A stretch of 64,000 nucleotides of DNA from Delphinapterus leucas (Eukaryota > Chordata > Mammalia > Artiodactyla > Monodontidae): NCBI RefSeq assembly GCF_002288925.2, contig NW_022098023.1, positions 32,461,689-32,525,688 of the forward strand, in the 5' to 3' direction. Shown here piece after piece: positions 50,300 to 62,864 of this stretch. Positions within the stretch are counted from its first letter, which is position 1; every line of letters begins with the position of its first letter. A program made the position numbers and the translations under genes. The notes beneath the pieces are model-generated. The model was not told the DNA's origin, made no database searches, and was given only the letters and a program-made list of their open reading frames with translations.

Positions 50300-50440
50300 A
50301 CAGCAGTAGTTCTCAAACCCAGCCAATCATCAGAAGCACTGGGGGAAATGTTAAAAAGCGGATTTCTGGGCTCTGCCCCAGTCCCAGTGAATCAAAATTT
50401 CTCAGGGTTGGGCCTTAGATTCTGATGATCAGTCCAATTT
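50300..50440 (+). mobile_element. MER5A-like hAT DNA transposon
   Basis: CAGTAGTTCTCAAACCCAGC at the left and an interior with GGGCTCTGCCCCAGTCCCAG and TTAGATTCTGATGATCAG match MER5A. The right terminal repeat is decayed. Confidence 0.75.
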
Positions 50441-51049
50441 GGAAGGCACAGCTCTTGTGGTCTTGGACTTGTTATAGGCCACTCCATTCAACTATTCTAG
50501 TAGGTTTAAAAGTACTGCACATAAACCATCTCACATGCTGAATTTGCCATCCTCTCCATTAACGCTGGCTTCTTCTCCTAGGTCCCTATATGGTTAATGA
50601 CATCATCATCTTCAACAGGGGTAATATTTAATGGATACAAGTCAACCAATTAGGATGTCAGCCTTTGCACTGGGGCAGGATCCTGAAGAAACTCTGTGGT
50701 TCTAGGTGTTACTTTTTTGTTGCCAGAAGATGGGGAGGTCTAGAAGATCTTAGGAGAGGGACCAGGACAGACAGGATAGTGGTGGCAGAATGACACTTGT
50801 GGGCTGAGGGCAACATCTGTTTTACAAGTGTTTGTGCAAATATTCTATTATTTTAATAACCAAAAGCAAGCGCATACTCATTGACTGTCAGCCCTGCGCT
50901 GGTCCTGAGTAGGGTCCAGATAATAAGGAGAAATTCATGAGAGGAGGATGTTAAAATATTTGAAAGTAATCAGCGTGGAAGTGATGACTGAAGTCACAGG
51001 AGTACATAGGACGGCAGAGGATTATTTCTTTTCTGTATCACTTTTATTA

Positions 51050-51205
51050 GAGTCACAAGACTAGCCTGTTAAAAATGCAGATTCCTGGGCTTCATTCTGG
51101 ACCTACTTAATCACAATCTCTGAGGGCAGGATTTAGAAACCTGCATTTTCAACAAAAATCTTAGATGATTCTTACACTCACTAACATTTGAGAACCACCA
51201 CTGAG
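51050..51205 (+). mobile_element. MER5A-like hAT DNA transposon
   Basis: AAAATGCAGATTCCTGGGC, AATCACAATCTCTGAGGGC, AACCTGCATTTTCAACAA and the terminal ATTTGAGAACCACC mark another MER5A-type copy. Confidence 0.8.
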
Positions 51206-52240
51206 GTGTAAGAACAGAGCAAAGGGCAGACAATGAGGGACACCTACATTCCAGGTCTAGAAGAAGATGACTATATCAGCTAAGAAGACTAAAGAGTCAT
51301 ATGAGGGAGAACGGTGTTGCAAAGCAAAGAGAGGACAAAATTTCTAGAATATCTATAATATCTATAATGTCATGCCACAGATAGATCAGGGGACTGAGAC
51401 GAGAATACTGACAATTAGGAAGTCATTGGTGATCAATGAGGAAGGGCATAGCTGAAGGAAGAGGGGAGAGAACAGAAGGAATTAAGAACAGAGAGAACGG
51501 TTAAGTTTTGAAAGTTATGTATGTTAACACACACACGAACACGCGCACTCGCGCTCATTTGTTGAAGAGGGACCACAGGGGAAAAAAAGTAAGGGAAGAG
51601 ACTAAAAAATCCCTGGGTGAAAAAGACTCAAGGAAAATAAATTTAGATGATTTAATTGTAATAATGAAAAGATATATGATGGAATTGATGGTTTGGGGAA
51701 GTGGAAGTGACCTGCAATAAAGATAATGGGAAATAGGATAGATACAGAAAAATAAAAATACCGGGCAACAGGAATGAGGGCCTTGTTGATGTTCAACAAC
51801 ATGAATCTGTTATGCTTCCAAGCAGCAAAAGTAACAAATTTCCACAAGAAATTTTCAGTACGTTAACAAAGAATCAAAGAATTTTCTCTCCTCTCCTCCC
51901 TTTCATTAAATGTTGATAGAGTAACTACCTGATTGTAAGATACTAGGCTAAAGGTGGGAATGTCAAGAAAAGCCTGATGGATGAATCTGGCAACAAAGCA
52001 ATGGCGAGTGCTCATGAATGTAGTGCTCAGATGGTTGATAAGGTCCAAGGCTGGGTTAGGGGGCAAAGTGGAGCCAGGACGGGCTTGACAGATTGGAAAT
52101 GCGAAGAGTTTATGAGTCTGGGACTCCTAATGAGTACAAATAAAGCACAGATTTACTGGGAATGAAAGGACTGGTAGAGCTGGAAGGACTGGGAGAGCTG
52201 GAAGGACCGGTGATTAGCGTCAGAGAATGGAATTTTCAAG
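51206..52240 (-). mobile_element. Decayed L2-like region
   Basis: Purine-rich plus strand (GAGAACAGAAGGAATTAAG, GGAAGGGCATAGCTGAAGG) resembles the antisense of L2 ORF2. The match is weak and boundaries are guessed. Confidence 0.35.
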
Positions 52241-52499
52241 TTCAAGTGCTTTAAATTTCTTTCCCCCTCAAAGTTGCCCCTGAGAAATTCATTTTAATAT
52301 GGTTCACTTGTACAACAATGCTGATGGGGAAGGAGGGATTTATAGTGTGATTTGTAATAGCTCTTGAAAGAAAAAAATTATAGTCATTTATGAATTATCA
52401 AGGCACACCAGTAAGGGAAAAAGTTTAAACAATTATATTATTTGTTTGATGTGTAAACAGAATATAATTTATAAATAAGTCATTGTTTTTCTTCAGTGG

Positions 52500-53577
52500 T
52501 GGCTGGCATTTGGTGCACACACGCGCACACACACACATTCATATGACCTCGTATGTGAACCTTTAAAAAGATGGCTTAAAGAATAAATTCTAGTATATTG
52601 TCCTGGATCCATGTAATTGAATTTTTTTCCAGAATGAACTATAACAAAGACATCTTGGTTTAAGCACTTGGCAAGGTTAGACACAGAGCTGTTACTACAA
52701 TTAAAGTTAATGTTTTGTCCACGTAATGAATCAGACCTTTGTATGGTAAATATATGTTCATCATTACTAAAATAAAAAGGTTAATTTCTATATAATCCTA
52801 CATCAGAACCTCAAAAAATAAGAGACAGAATGACAATAATTAATGATAATTTATACACGTTAAGGGCAATTTCTGGTATTGTGTTTTGATTATGTCACAT
52901 ATTACCTATGAATACTGTTTGTTCCAACAGCCTCTTCGCTTTAAATCTTTATGAAACTATCACCCATCAACAATTTAATTATTCCTCATGTCCAGTCACA
53001 TTACATAGTGTGCATCCATAAAATATGTAACACTAGCTTCACAAGGAGTGATGTACCACATGAAATACACACAGACACACAGAGAAAAGGAAGTCTCTCC
53101 CAAATTCTTAACATTACAAAAAAGTAAGTTCTGTTGTCTATGTCAAGAAGTTAATTTTTCTCTAGACAATGTTACTTTCCTGGGGGTATTTTCCTGCTAC
53201 CAACAAAAATAGCTTTAAGGACTGCCAAATCGCACAAGTGACAAAAGGTGGCCACAGTTACCTTCACAGAAAAGTGAGTCACTAACATCTTCCCTACTCC
53301 TTCCTTTCCTTTCCTCCTATCTTTTCTCTGTGGTTCTCAGATTTCATTCTCTTTCATGTCTCTGTTTTTTTCTTTTGTTAGAGCAGTTTGAGGTTCACAG
53401 CAAAATTGAGCAAAAGTACAGAGAGCCCCACATATTCTCTGCCTTCCCACAACCCCACAGTCATCACCATTTGTTACAATTAATGAACCTACACTGACAC
53501 ACCATTATCACCAGAAGTCCACAGTTTACATTAGCGTTCACTCTTGGTGCTGTATATTCTATGGGTTTTGACAAATG
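52500..53577. other. Intron sequence with no recognised gene
   Basis: AT-rich DNA with a short CGCACACACAC tract at 52521-52538. From about 53360 there is a probable old L1-type antisense fragment (AGTTTGAGGTTCACAGCAAA). Confidence 0.5.
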
Positions 53578-53676
53578 TACACTCGTCCCTTGGTATCCAC
53601 AGGGGATTGGCTCCAGGACCCCCCATGGATACTAATATCCGAGGATGCTCAAGTCCCTTATATAAAATATGATAGT
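53578..53676 (+). mobile_element. MER2-like Tigger DNA transposon, left part
   Basis: It begins ACTCGTCCCTTGGTATCCAC and continues GGCTCCAGGACCCCCCATGG, the left end of MER2. A SINE follows, and the element resumes at 54034. Confidence 0.88.
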
Positions 53677-54033
53677 TGGGCTTCCTGGATGGCGCAGTGG
53701 TTGGGAGTCTGCCTGCCAATGCAGGGGACACGGGTTCAAGCCCTGGTCTGGGAGGATCCCATATGCCACGGAGCAACTAAGCCTGTGCACCACAACTACT
53801 AAGCCCGCACTCTAGAGCCCGCGAGCCACAACTACTGAGCCCGTGTGCCACAACTACTGAAGCCTGCGTGCCTGGAGCCCATGCTCCGCAACGGGAGAGG
53901 CCACTGCAGTGAGAGGCCCATACACCGCCACGAAGAGTAGCACCCGCTCACCGCAACTAGAGAGAGCCTGCGTGCCGCAACGAAGACCCAACACAGCCAA
54001 AAATAAATAAGTAAAATAAATAAATTAAAAAAA
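53677..54033 (+). mobile_element. CHR SINE, long subfamily, inside MER2
   Basis: Forward long copy from TGGGCTTCCTGGATGGCGCA to AATAAATAAATTAAAAAAAA. It splits the MER2 element. Confidence 0.93.
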
Positions 54034-54324
54034 ATATATATGATGGCATAGTGTTTGCATATAACCAACACATATCCTCCCATATACTTTAAATCATCTC
54101 TAGATTACTTATAATACCTAATACAATGTCAATGCTATGTAAATAATTGCAAATACTATGTAAATAGTTGCAAAGACAATGTAAATACTATGTAAATAGT
54201 TGCTGGTGTGAGCAAACTCAAGTTTTGCTTCTTAGAACTTTCCAGACATTTTCCTGAATATTTTTGACCTGCAGTTCGTTCAATCCGTGAATGTGGAATC
54301 TGTGGATATGGAGGACCAACCGTA
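54034..54324 (+). mobile_element. MER2-like Tigger DNA transposon, right part
   Basis: It continues GCATAGTGTTTGCATATAAC, TTTAAATCATCTCTAGATTA and ends GATATGGAGGACCAACCGTA. The end is the inverted complement of the left terminus. An internal 20 bp motif is expanded at 54133-54203. Confidence 0.88.
54133..54203. repeat. Tandem expansion inside MER2
   Basis: ACTATGTAAATAGTTGCAAA-like units are repeated about three and a half times where MER2 normally has one. Confidence 0.8.
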
Positions 54325-54639
54325 ATCCCATGTATCCACTGTTTATATCATAAAGAATATTTTCACAGCCCTAAAAATCCCCTGTAGCTCTATTATTTCT
54401 GGCAACCACTGATCTTGTTACTGTCTCCATAAGTTTCACCTTTTCCAGAATGTCATTTAGTTGGGACCATACAGTAAGTAGTCTTTTCAGAATGTCTTTG
54501 TCTGTTTTTAAAAGTTACTTTTTCCCCTTCTGCCTTGCTTTTCTGTTTTTTTTTTTCTGTATTAAATGTTACAAAACAATCTGTCTTCAAAACTAAAAGT
54601 AATCCACTCATTTGATCAAATTTCAATAAAACATTTTAT

Positions 54640-54800
54640 TTGGAACTTAATATTTTACAAATGAGGAAAATGAGGCACAGAGGGGTTAAACAACTTATCC
54701 AACTTTTACAACTTGTAAGTTACCAAAAATGAGATTTTAACCCAGTGGGTCTGGCTCCAGTATCACGTGCTTCGCCAATATTCATCATTGCCTCTTGATA
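54640..54800 (+). repeat. MIR fragment
   Basis: AAATGAGGAAAATGAGGCAC, GGGGTTAAACAACTTATCC and CCCAGTGGGTCTGGCTCCA are MIR motifs. Confidence 0.75.
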
Positions 54801-55039
54801 ACAGAAAAGAAAGCAGTATTATGTAAGACTAGCCCAAAATGCGAAGAGATAAGAATTCCTTTCCTTTACCCTTTATTCCCAAAATAAAGAACGTGGACTA
54901 AAAGCTTGCATGTATATGCACACAGACAAACAGTAAAGAAATGTGGCCAATTTACCACAAAGAAATATGCTTCATAGCCATTCTTCCATGATAAAAATAT
55001 CTGATTGCTTCTACCCGGGCACCTCTGTTCTTGTGGGAC

Positions 55040-55375
55040 TTTCAAGCTAGAGCCACTTACCTTGCTGCTTTGGTCACTTTCAGAAGATATACAAGAACCA
55101 TGGCATTCATTTTATGCCTTTCTTGTGCCCATTTGGCTAGAACTACAGGCAGCAACAGTCGCTATCCTCTTTCCTGCTTTACTTTCTTCATACAACTTAA
55201 GTTCTAATTGAGAATATATTTTACTTGGAAAAAATCCTTGTTTCTCCTCCCAGTAGAACATAAGCTCCAAAGGGCAGGAATTTTTGTCTGTTTTATCCAC
55301 TGATTATTCCCAGGGCTTAGAACAATGCCCAGCACATAGTAGGTGTTCAATAAATATTTTCTGTAAGACTGAATT
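55040..55375 (+). repeat. L2 3' end fragment
   Basis: GAACATAAGCTCCAAAGGGC, TTGTCTGTTTTATCCACTG, CCCAGCACATAGTAGGTG and TTCAATAAATATTTTCTG are the L2 3' terminal motifs in order. The first 200 bases are less certain. Confidence 0.75.
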
Positions 55376-55429
55376 TCATATAAATACTACCTAACATTTG
55401 ACAAAGTCACTTACTTAGTTTATTTCTTT

Positions 55430-55968
55430 TTTTCCTTTTTAATTTTTTTAAAAAATTAATTTATTAATTTATTTATTTTTGGCTGTGTTGGGTCTTCATT
55501 GCTGAGCGCGGGCTTTCTCTAGTCGTGGGGAGCAGGGGCTACTTTTTTTTTTTTTTTTTTTTTTGCGGTACGCGGGCCTCTCACTGTTGTAGCCTCTCCC
55601 GTTGCGGAGCACAGGCTCCGGACGCGCAGGCTCAGCGGCCATGGCTCACGGGCCCAGCTGCTCCGCAGCATGTGGGATCTTCCCAGACTGGGGCACGAAC
55701 CCGTATCCCCTGCATCGGCAGGCGGACTCTCAACCACTGCGCCACCAGGGAAGCCCAGGGGCTACTCTTCATTGCAGTGGCTTCTCTTGCTGCGGAGCAT
55801 GGGCTCTAGGCACGCGGGCTTCAGTAGTTGTGGCACGCGGGCTCAGTAGTTGTGGCGCACGGGCTTAGCTGGTCGGTGGCATTTGGGATCTTTCTGGACC
55901 AGGGCTAGAACCCATGTTCCCTGCGTTGGCAGGCGGATTCTTAACCACTGCACTATTTAGGAAGTCCC
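55430..55968 (-). mobile_element. CHR SINE, long subfamily, split by another SINE
   Basis: The reverse long copy begins TTTATTTATTTTTGGCTGTG and ends AGGAAGTCCC. After AGCAGGGGCTACT it is interrupted by a second SINE (55544-55756) and resumes with the same AGGGGCTACT. Confidence 0.93.
55544..55756 (-). mobile_element. CHR SINE nested in a CHR SINE
   Basis: Reverse copy from a T21 tail and GCGGTACGCGGGCCTCTCAC to CACCAGGGAAGCCC. Target duplications CAGGGGCTACT and (CC)CAGGGGCTACT are part of the host SINE. Confidence 0.95.
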
Positions 55969-56929
55969 TAAATGGTTTATTTCCTAGGCTGTGTTAAATG
56001 ACATGGAATAGACTAAGACATTTTACAATAACATTACCTTCATAAATTTTTCCTACATAGTCCTTTCTTGTGTGAAGAGCCATAGGGATACAAATTTATT
56101 TGGGGGAAAAGTAACATGGTTTCTATAATGGAAAATCCTGCTATTTATTGGAGTTTGTCAAGAATAATGTCTGTGATTTAGTGATAAAAATGTTAAAACA
56201 TGGATATAAGGCCTTCAAAAAAACTCAGTAAAGTGTAAAACAAGATTTATTTTAAGAAGGGAACCACCATGGAATGAGAGGGTTGCCTTTTTGTGAAGAT
56301 GAAGCCTGACTATTTCCCTAGATAAAGAAGGAAAATAGTGGGGTTCTCTGAGTCATGGTCATACATATGAATTATAAATAATTTGGAGGAGAGTTACAGA
56401 CTGAAATTATTCATATTTGTAAATGGTACTAATTCCAACCAACGGGAGATACCACAGTAAATTTGTTCAAGATTGTTCAAGGGGCAGTCTTGAACAAACT
56501 GAAAAAACAGATTGAAAAGGGGCAGGACAAAAATATGGAAACATATTAACAATTGCTTCACCATGACACTATTAATTCAAAATGAGAGATTAGATTAGCA
56601 TTGCTCCTGGAGATGGTGGATACATACAACTGGGAAGCATTACAGGTTTTTATACGACAGTCACACCAGATGACTCCCTATCTCTCTAACATGCTTTACT
56701 CCTTCTTACTTTTTCACCTTTCTTCTCTTTTCAACCCCTAAACTGATTTCTCAAGAAGGCTTCCATAAGGAGAAAAAAATGTGTTACATATCTGTCCAGA
56801 TAAGTGTTTGCACTTTGTGGGTTGCAAGCAGTATTAAAAAAAAGAAAAAAGAAACAGAACAGAATAGCAATGAATAGAAGGTGCTACACGTGGTAAGGGT
56901 ATTCACTGTGATGGGAAAACCATTTCAGA

Positions 56930-57000
56930 TACACACACATACCTATATACATATATACACACACACACACACAAGCAAATACACATACATACATATGTAC
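56930..57000. repeat. CA/TA simple repeat
   Basis: Mixed ACACACAC and ATACATAT dinucleotide tracts. Confidence 0.85.
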
Positions 57001-57826
57001 TGGGTTGCTATGTAATATGCATTTCTTACTACAGGTCATGGTCAAAAAAATATGAAAGCTATTTGTCCAGGTGGTAGTTACATCTTTAATTATAAAGGAC
57101 CAGATTTATATTCAAATCAGTCCAAATCCAAATCAGTCTCAGGTCAACTTTGTAGCCAGTTTTCTGAGGGCTTGATCACTAAATGAAAATTTTAGATCTG
57201 AAGAGTGAAGGGACCATGTGTTTCAGTACTCAATATGCTAACTAGGCCAACAGCATATCCATCAGGAACCTGAATGAACTGAATAGACTTTGCATTTGAG
57301 TCACTTTTCTGATTCTCTGATTCTTCTCTGATACACTTGGCAATCTAATGAAGTCCACTCAGTCACAAGAACTTCTTTCAGGCCTCAGGAAGCCTGGGAG
57401 GCTGGGAAACTCATGGGTCTCACACTCTGAAGATTTCAGTTAGCTCAAGGAACATTTCTATGGTTTCACACCATAGTACCACTAGTATTAAGTAAGCACT
57501 CAAAATTGCTAGCCTTTATTATTATTATCTATTCACATAATTTGATTTTAATAAAGTATTTACTTAAATATTTGTAATAAAGACTATGTTATCAGTGCTG
57601 TTAAATAATGTTTATCTTAATTATCTTATTACATATTATTATTGCTTAACTCTTGCTTTTCTATATAATGATTCAACAAATTAGTTGAATTTTATCAGTA
57701 ATTCATGTTCTCTAATTTAAACTGAACAATTCTGGTTAATTTGAAGTTTTTATTAGTTTTAAAATATGCAGTTTTGCACACTTCTCCTAAAATGCTAAGT
57801 TTGTATGCAATTAAATATACTTTTTC

Positions 57827-58020
57827 GGGCTTCCCTGGTGGCGCAGTGGTTGAGAGTCCGCCTGCCGATGCAGGGGACCCGGGTTCGTGCCCCGGTCCGG
57901 GAAGATCCCACATGCCGCGGAGCGGCTGGGCCTGCGCGTCCGGAGCCTGTGCTCCGCAACGGGAGAGGCCACAACAGTGAGAGGCCCGCGTACCATAAAA
58001 AAAAATATATATATATATAT
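57827..58020 (+). mobile_element. CHR SINE with internal deletion and (TA)n tail
   Basis: Forward copy from GGGCTTCCCTGGTGGCGCAG; about 20 bases around the CCGTGAGCCATGGCC segment are missing between two GGGCC-type repeats. Target duplications ATATACTTTTTC at 57815-57826 and 58021-58032. The A-tail runs into a TA repeat grown from the duplication. Confidence 0.94.
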
Positions 58021-58319
58021 ATATACTTTTTCATTTGAGAAGAGCAACTGATTACTCTTTAGAATTGCAGTTTTAATACCATGTACGTCTTCATAGAAAT
58101 TAATTATCATTAACAAATCTTACTATGTTGTGTTAAAATTCATTCGAATGGTTCACTCTGAATATTTCCATATAGGCAAAATAAGCATAAGTTACTCCAA
58201 TTCTGGAACTACTATTTCTTTTAAAAAATGCCACCTTTATTAATAAAATACTTATTTCATCAATACCATGGCCAGGTGAAATATAATGACATATAGGACA
58301 AAAACCAACCAAACAACAA

Positions 58320-58500
58320 AACTGTCAGCATTTACTGAGTGATTAACATGTCAGCGTGCTAAATGCTTATCTTAGATTGGGTTATCTCTAATTCTTGGGG
58401 CAAACATATATACAGTATTATTATTCCCACCTTACAGGTTGAAAAATTGAGGCTTACAGAGGATAAATAACTTGCCTAGAGTCATGTAAGCCAGTCTGCC
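58320..58500 (+). repeat. MIR fragment
   Basis: CAGCATTTACTGAGTGATTA, TTATTCCCACCTTACAGGTT and AAATAACTTGCCTAGAGTCA are MIR core motifs in order. Confidence 0.85.
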
Positions 58501-59092
58501 TTACTTGAAAGCCCATGGCTTTCATAATCCAATGGTAAGTGAATATAGCAACATTTAAGTGCTACAGACATGTAAGACGTTCTTAACCTTTATTATATCT
58601 TTTTATTACTCATCTTAGCTATTGGTTTTATTTCCCTTTCACCCTAAAACAAAACAAAGCAAAAGAAAAAACTCCCCAGTGTTTTTAATAAAGGTTGATG
58701 ATTCTACGGATCCCATGCAATTGGAGTATTTTTTTTCATGGTGGTGGTGGGTAGAGATGACATATACTGACTTCTGGTTCCATATATAACAGAAAGCATG
58801 TGGTAGAGTCTGTGATACTATAAGGTTTTCTTTTTTTCTCTGATTAGCAGCTCTGATTTCACTGTCATTCTTTGGCCTTCTTGGTCGGGATCTCCACTCT
58901 GCTTCAAGTTCATTCTAGTATACCTCAATACTTTAATATACTTTGTCCCATAAAAACCCAAAACTAATCCTTCAACAAATGTTTATTTACTACCTACTAG
59001 AAACAAGAACTGTACTAAATGGGAGAAATACCCAGACCAATAAAAACAGAGTCCCTCCCCTTATAAAGCTTATAGACAGCCATGTCAACAAT

Positions 59093-59122
59093 TATGTGTG
59101 TGTGTGTGTGTGTATATATAGG
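59093..59122. repeat. (TG)n(TA)n microsatellite
   Basis: About ten TG followed by TATATATA. Confidence 0.95.
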
Positions 59123-59159
59123 TATATTTGGTATCATGGGGATACATAAGTCATTTTTA

Positions 59160-59356
59160 CCTGGGGTTCAGAAAAGGCTTAAAAGAGTAGGTGATTACTT
59201 GAAATTGATCTTGAAAGACAAGTATCTGTGATTTAGACAAGCGTGTGCTGGGCAGACATCAGAATGTGCAAAAGCATGGAGACACAAAATAGCATAGAGT
59301 GCTTGGAGAATTACAAGTAAAGGACAAGTAGTTACGTATGGAGGGAGCATGGTGTA

Positions 59357-59396
<40 letters not shown>

Positions 59397-60160
59397 TGTA
59401 AGATGAAACTGGGTAGGTGGGCAGGGGCTGGATAATGGACGGTCTTATATATCATTATTCTTAGGAAACAAACAACTCTGACTGTGGGAGAAACAAAATC
59501 AGATTTATATTTAGAAACAGCACTCTGGCAACAAGGTGGAGGGCTTAAAGAATAGAGTAAGGCGGAACAGATGGTTACTAAAATAATTCAGATGAGAGAT
59601 GGTATAAGAGGTTGTACCCAGTCAGTACCACTAACGCAGGAGGTTGAGTAGAGAGACGTTCAGAGATGATGTGAAAAGAGCGGGGAGGACTTGGTATTTG
59701 CTGAATACTCCTTCTGTACTCTTTGAATTAAGATTATCTATACTTAGCCCATACACAACTGACTTAGTAAAAAAAGGTTAAAACAAAAAGATTTATTGCG
59801 GGTGGTAGCTGAAGCCACGGAACAAGATGAGGTAAGACGTGCATCTTAGTAAGAAGAAAACAGTGCCAGGACAGAACTCGGGGGCACGCTGACAGTTACG
59901 GAACAGAGGAACAAAAGGAAACGAAGGAGACTGAGAAGTAGCAGGATAATAAAGTGGTGGGGCAGGAGCAAAAGACACATTACCTGGCGGAGAAGGAGGC
60001 TGCAAGCAAGGGCCTGGGGAAGGGAGGGTAACAGAAAATGAAGACGACAAGTAGGTTAGGGTCAAATTGGTCTTCTATGCCATGCTAAAGAATCTGGACA
60101 TTGGGAGGCAATGGACATTTTAAAATAGGAAATCATGATCTACAGTAGGGAGGACAGTTC
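59160..60160 (-). mobile_element. L2 LINE fragment
   Basis: The plus strand resembles the antisense of L2: AAATTGATCTTGAAAGACAA, GTGCAAAAGCATGGAGACAC, GCACTCTGGCAACAAGGTGG, AATTCAGATGAGAGATGGTA and ATGCTAAAGAATCTGGACAT with GGAGGCAATGGACATT. It is interrupted by a TG repeat at 59360-59395 and decayed throughout. Confidence 0.7.
59360..59395. repeat. (TG)n microsatellite
   Basis: Eighteen uninterrupted GT dinucleotides inside the L2 region. Confidence 0.96.
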
Positions 60161-60164
60161 TGGT

Positions 60165-61810
60165 TGGAAGAAAGACTTTTGATGGACTGATGAATTAAAC
60201 TGCATTTGCTAAATTTAAAAAATTGTAGGCAACACAGTACCTCATCCAAGTGTTTACTTTTTAAGCCTTGTATTTCTAATGGTGAAATAAAAGCACTGTT
60301 CTTTATTAAAGGAATTTTATGTATCAACAAGTTTTCAGGAAAACACCTTGGGAGGCAATGGGACCCAATAAATCACACTATTTTCCACCTTTCCTATGAA
60401 ATGAAAATGGAAAGGTTTTCATAGGAAAAGTCATGCTTGCACATGAAGAAATTTGGTCGTAGCTGTTTATACTGTGATTTCAATTGAGTTCTGAGTATGG
60501 ATAATCCTTCATAGGTTGAGTTTAGCCACCATTTAAAGTGTCTTCATAAAGATTACAACGTGATTTGGCATTGAAACAAAGCTTGTGTTAGAAGAAAAGC
60601 ATAGAGAAAAAGTTGTGTAATGTATGATAAAAATCACTGCCTAAAGACTAAAGGAATGTTTGCCTAAAATTAAAATTAAAGTGATAATAAAGCATTGCAT
60701 CACAGTTTAACTGGCAGCATCCCCGCTTTTACTCTTTAGTACATAAAATAGTGGAGTTTTTTATTGTGCCAATGGAATGCTAGAAATTAGGTGGGAAAGG
60801 CTGACCTTGAAGTTTTAGGGCTGGGGTTGGCATGTGAATATCCTCCTTTAAAACGCTGAGGCGGGGCTGTAGGAGTTGTGTGTACTATAGACTCCTTCCA
60901 AGGGACCGGGCTCACTAAGGATGCTGGCAGAACACTCCCTGCAATTACTAGCGTCAGGTAACTCAAAGGACAGAGGCAAATGTTTTACTCATCTAGATAC
61001 TTATGTTTACTATGTTTGTGGAAATCATGTTTCCCAAAGTCACTAGTAGATACTAGAACACACAGGCAAGTATTACAAAGACTCCATAAAGCACGAACTC
61101 CTTCTGCCACATAATTTTTCCTTGTCTGAGCATACATTAGATACCCTTGCTATCTCCTTTTCTCAGTCTTGAAGCTTTCAAATCACATGTTATGTTTTTA
61201 GATGCTTCTGAATTTTTCCTATAGTAAATCCCTTTACTGGGATGCTGTAACATTTCCATATTCCTTTAATATACTTGCTCTTGATAATGAAATGGAGAAG
61301 GTGAGGAAGAAAGGGAGAGAGAGAGGGAATACCACATGCATGCAGTAACTAATTCAAACTACAGAGGAGGAATATTAACTGAAAGGATCTCTTCCATCCA
61401 TCCTAGAACCTCAGTACCTCCTCTCCAATAATAACCAACACCAATGATTTCTTTTGGAGTGCATCACTCCAAGTATTTCCATGCATACATCATAAGCACA
61501 TTTAGGTGTGTATGTATGGGTCTCCAAGTATATGTATGTATATACTTACTTGGCAGTTAGATTTTGGGTACAAACAATATTGTTGGAATGTAATCCTTGT
61601 TTACAGATACATTAGAAAAAATTTTGCCACTTATTTTCATAATCTTTATAAATCTACCTATGTTTGGTGGATGGGTTAGGTCAATGATCAAGCTAATGAA
61701 TCAACATTTATTTTATACCTATTATGAGTTCGATAATGCATTGGTTGCCAAATCTATGCCTTTGAAAAATCTTATGTGAGTTGGAATAAATCCCAACAAT
61801 TAAAAAATAC
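60165..61810. other. Intron sequence with no recognised gene
   Basis: AT-rich DNA, presumed PIBF1 intron. A GAGAGAGAGAGGG stretch lies near 61315-61327. I recognise no repeat family or exon. Confidence 0.55.
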
Positions 61811-61811
61811 A

Positions 61812-62024
61812 GGGGCTTCCCTGGTGGCGCAGTGGTTGAGAGTCCGCCTGCCGATGCAGGGGATACAGGTTTGTGCCCTGGTCCGGGAAGATCCTACGTG
61901 CTGCAGAGTGGCTGGGCCCGTGAGCCATGGCCACTGAGCCTGCGCGCCCGGAGCCTGTGCTCTGCAACGGGAGAGGTCACAACAGTGAGAGGCCCATGAA
62001 CCGCAAAAAAAAAAAAAAAAAAAA
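61812..62024 (+). mobile_element. CHR SINE
   Basis: Forward copy from GGGGCTTCCCTGGTGGCGC to an A20 tail. Flanking AAAAAATACAG and AAAACATACGG are an imperfect target duplication. Confidence 0.93.
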
Positions 62025-62450
62025 CATACGGTGAAAATTAGTTCCTCGCTTCTACTCCCAATCCCAGTGGTACCACTGCTTGATGTCAGAGAGACAGACA
62101 TGGATGGTCCTGGAGGCTCACTTCCTACTACTAGAATAGGCTGATAGGCGGTAAGTTCTACAGGTTCCCTCTTCCACTGTTACACAGTCACCCTACCCTC
62201 TTTCACTTTAAATGTGCAGTGTTTGGGGATCTCTATCAGATCCCTTTATGTGGTGCATCCAGACCTCCTCTGCTACGCCTAAGCACACCTATCTGTGGGA
62301 AGATAACTTGGGTGATGGTGTATGCTCTGTTAATTCTTTGATTGTAAGTTTATCAAATAAAGCTGATTTTATATTCATAATGCGTGAATAATGGTACTTG
62401 TAAGCCCCTGGCATGACAGTTGTATGTTTTCTAAACTTTTTCTCTACGTT

Positions 62451-62660
62451 TTTTTTTTTTTTTTTTTTTTTTTGCAGTACGCGGGCCTCTCACTGTTGTG
62501 GCCTCTCCCGTTGCGGAGCCTCCGGGCGCGCAGGCTCAGCGGCCATGGCTCACGGGCCCAGCCGCTCTGCGGCATGTGGGATCCTCTCGGACCGGGGCAC
62601 GAACCCGTGTCCCCTGCATCGGCAGGCGGACTCTCAACCACTGCGCCACCAGGGAAGCCC
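62451..62660 (-). mobile_element. CHR SINE
   Basis: Reverse copy from a T23 tail and GCAGTACGCGGGCCTCTCAC to CACCAGGGAAGCCC. Target duplications TTTCTCTACGTT at 62439-62450 and TTTCTCTATGTT at 62661-62672. About 10 bases are missing after TTGCGGAGC. Confidence 0.95.
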
Positions 62661-62864
62661 TTTCTCTATGTTTTAACAGAAACACAACCCTACCCCCTAC
62701 ACACACACTCACATACACACACACATTAAAACTCAAATGGAGGAACACAATATTATTCTGCAATCTTACTTTTAAAAAAATTTATCAAGATAGTATGAAT
62801 GTTCTTTAAAGTTAGTACATATAGATCTACTTTATTCTACCTATGCATCTTGAAGTCTCTCTTA

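Noticed and set aside
53250..53330. Minus-strand donor-like GTAACT after GTGAAG
   Set aside because: No pyrimidine tract or acceptor lies upstream and there is no coherent frame.
55050..55160. Possible minus-strand exon with donor AAG then GTAAGT
   Set aside because: One frame is open for about 25 codons, but the peptide does not fit PIBF1 and the region grades into an L2 3' end.
62391..62809. Overlapping open frames of 87-112 codons
   Set aside because: All lie across a reverse CHR SINE and its T-tail, not a gene.
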